Below, one piece after another: positions 62,932 to 64,000 of a DNA stretch of 64,000 nucleotides. The notes beneath the pieces are model-generated. The model had not been told where the DNA came from and made no database searches. It worked only from the letters and a program-made list of their open reading frames with translations. The stretch is from Bifidobacterium cebidarum (lineage in GTDB: Bacteria > Actinomycetota > Actinomycetes > Actinomycetales > Bifidobacteriaceae), in contig NZ_WBVS01000007.1 of assembly GCF_009193305.1 (NCBI RefSeq), positions 62,001-126,000 on the forward strand, in the 5' to 3' direction. The translations under genes were made by a program, and so were the position numbers. Positions within the stretch are counted from its first letter, which is position 1; each line of letters begins with the position of its first letter.

Positions 62932-64000
62932 CTATGCGGCTTGAGCAGGAGCCTCAGCACGCGGCACCACCTGCGACACCGCATGCCGGAACACAAACAC
63001 CGACACCAGCGCTGAAGCGATGTCCGAGATGGGCTCGGCGGCGAACACGCCCACCACGCCGATGAATTGCGGCAGGATGAATGCCAAAGGAATCAAGAGA
63101 ATGATTTTGCGCAGAATAGCCAGGAACAGCGATGGTTTCGCCAATCCCAATCCGACCAACGTGCATTGCACGCCGCATTGGATGCCGAAGATGCCCCAAC
63201 CGCAGACGAACAGTGGCATCATGGAGCCGACAATGGCGATGATGCCGGCATCGGCGGTGAACAGCCGTGCGAACGATTCGGGAACTATCGCAATCACCGT
63301 CACCATGGCGGACATCACGACCAGCAGCAATCCGATTCCCAGCCGATACGCGTACCGCACGCGAGCATAGTTTCGCGCCCCATAGTTGCAGCTGATAATG
63401 GGCTGCAGACCTTGTTGCAACCCGTTGTTCACCACGTAGATCAGCTGCATGGTGCTGGTGATGATGGTCATGGCCGCCACGTACTCATCGCCGCCAAGTC
63501 GGGAAAGCTGACTGTTGAACACCACGTTGATCGCGCATTCGGTCAGCTGCATCACAAATGGCGAGGCGCCCAGTGCCAGTACCGGCAGTACGGTCCGGTC
63601 AATCCTCAGCCGCGCTGACCGATACCGTATGGCGCTGCGAGGCGAAGCCAGGAATGCAATGATCCACGCTGCGGATAGGAATTGCGATATCACATTGGCC
63701 ATGGCGGCGCCACGCACGCCCATGTCAAGCCAGAAAATGAACATCGGGTCAAGAATCACACTGGCTCCGGCACCGATCAGCACCGACACCATTGCCACTA
63801 TCGCCTTGCCCTGTGCGGAGATGAAAGCATTGAGGCCAAGCGTCACTTGCACGAACAATGTTCCCAGCAGGTAGACGCTCAGGAAATCCGAGGCATACGG
63901 CAACGTATGATCACTGGCGCCGAACGCTCGCAACACCGGCTCTTTGGTAAGTTCCAGCAGTACGGTCAGCGTGAGCGATATGGCGATCAGCATGGCGGTG
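62932..64000 (-). CDS. MATE-family multidrug efflux protein (5' end outside window)
   Basis: The frame stays open to the window edge, so the N-terminus is missing. About 355 residues are visible, covering around nine to ten helices of the MATE fold (LGLNAFISAQGKAIVAMVSVLIGAG, ILDPMFIFWLDMGVRGAA, NNGLQQGLQPIISCNYGA). Family members export cationic drugs by Na+ or H+ antiport. The C-terminal tail PRAEAPAQAA is short. Downstream lies the GntR/ABC operon. Confidence 0.88.
   Translation of the reverse strand, partial: TAMLIAISLTLTVLLELTKEPVLRAFGASDHTLPYASDFLSVYLLGTLFVQVTLGLNAFISAQGKAIVAMVSVLIGAGASVILDPMFIFWLDMGVRGAAMANVISQFLSAAWIIAFLASPRSAIRYRSARLRIDRTVLPVLALGASPFVMQLTECAINVVFNSQLSRLGGDEYVAAMTIITSTMQLIYVVNNGLQQGLQPIISCNYGARNYARVRYAYRLGIGLLLVVMSAMVTVIAIVPESFARLFTADAGIIAIVGSMMPLFVCGWGIFGIQCGVQCTLVGLGLAKPSLFLAILRKIILLIPLAFILPQFIGVVGVFAAEPISDIASALVSVFVFRHAVSQVVPRAEAPAQAA

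Overview
The window is a contiguous stretch of a high-G+C Gram-positive chromosome. Family content and gene layout point to a Bifidobacterium of the longum group. Supporting features are the purine genes, a GH2 glycosidase, a GH51 arabinofuranosidase, an aminoethylphosphonate (AEP) gene set, actinobacterial-type surface proteins and Actinobacteria-like LexA and Zur boxes. The species assignment is by recognition, not by a database search. Genes are dense on both strands. One tRNA (Arg, anticodon TCT) is visible; there is no rRNA, CRISPR array, transposase or prophage.

Layout, left to right: (1) 1-3.0 kb: an aldo/keto reductase, then a convergent SOS-type cassette of a Y-family polymerase and a YolD-like partner with a LexA box. 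(2) 3.1-7.1 kb: purF-purM-purD, with purE-purK on the other strand at 16.3-17.9 kb. (3) 7.2-17.9 kb: a secreted NlpC/P60 protein, a GH2 glycosidase with an aldehyde dehydrogenase, an LtaS-like membrane sulfatase-fold enzyme, a ZnuA-like lipoprotein with a Zur-type box, and a Fur/Zur regulator behind purEK. (4) 18.0-19.9 kb: an A+T-richer island holding an AbiEi-like/DUF559 gene broken by an in-frame amber codon and bracketed by two 170-bp palindromic elements. (5) 20.0-27.1 kb: an MDR oxidoreductase, a DXP-synthase-like enzyme and a MacB-type export cluster. (6) 27.3-32.0 kb: tRNA-Arg, an RpiR regulator divergent from a GH51 enzyme, and an SLC13-type transporter. (7) 32.5-38.7 kb: an AEP uptake and catabolism operon. 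It has an ATPase, a single polypeptide fusing two permeases and a binding protein, phnW and phnX. Two structured repeat elements punctuate it. (8) 38.7-42 kb: pdxS-pdxT-pdxR-like vitamin B6 genes. (9) 42-52 kb: a cell-wall subtilase, a transglutaminase-like membrane protein, dnaG, dgt and alr. (10) 52-64 kb: an APC permease, a GNAT protein, luxS, recQ, a cystathionine gamma-synthase/lyase with a cystathionine beta-synthase-like enzyme, a YtrA-type GntR/ABC operon and a MATE pump cut by the window edge.

Functional links: five purine genes cover early steps of IMP synthesis. LuxS releases homocysteine that the CBS-like and MetB-like enzymes could turn into cystathionine and cysteine. PhnW and PhnX would turn AEP into acetaldehyde and phosphate.

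The most unusual content is non-coding. Three families of nested-palindrome elements each occur as two diverged copies: 18204-18373 and 19644-19813; 21086-21290 and 57452-57647; 36279-36406 and 37787-37920. In the phosphonate pair the outer arms differ in sequence yet remain self-complementary in each copy, while a conserved core can form a hairpin whose loop matches the sequence just downstream (a possible pseudoknot). This pair is the best candidate for an undescribed structured element.
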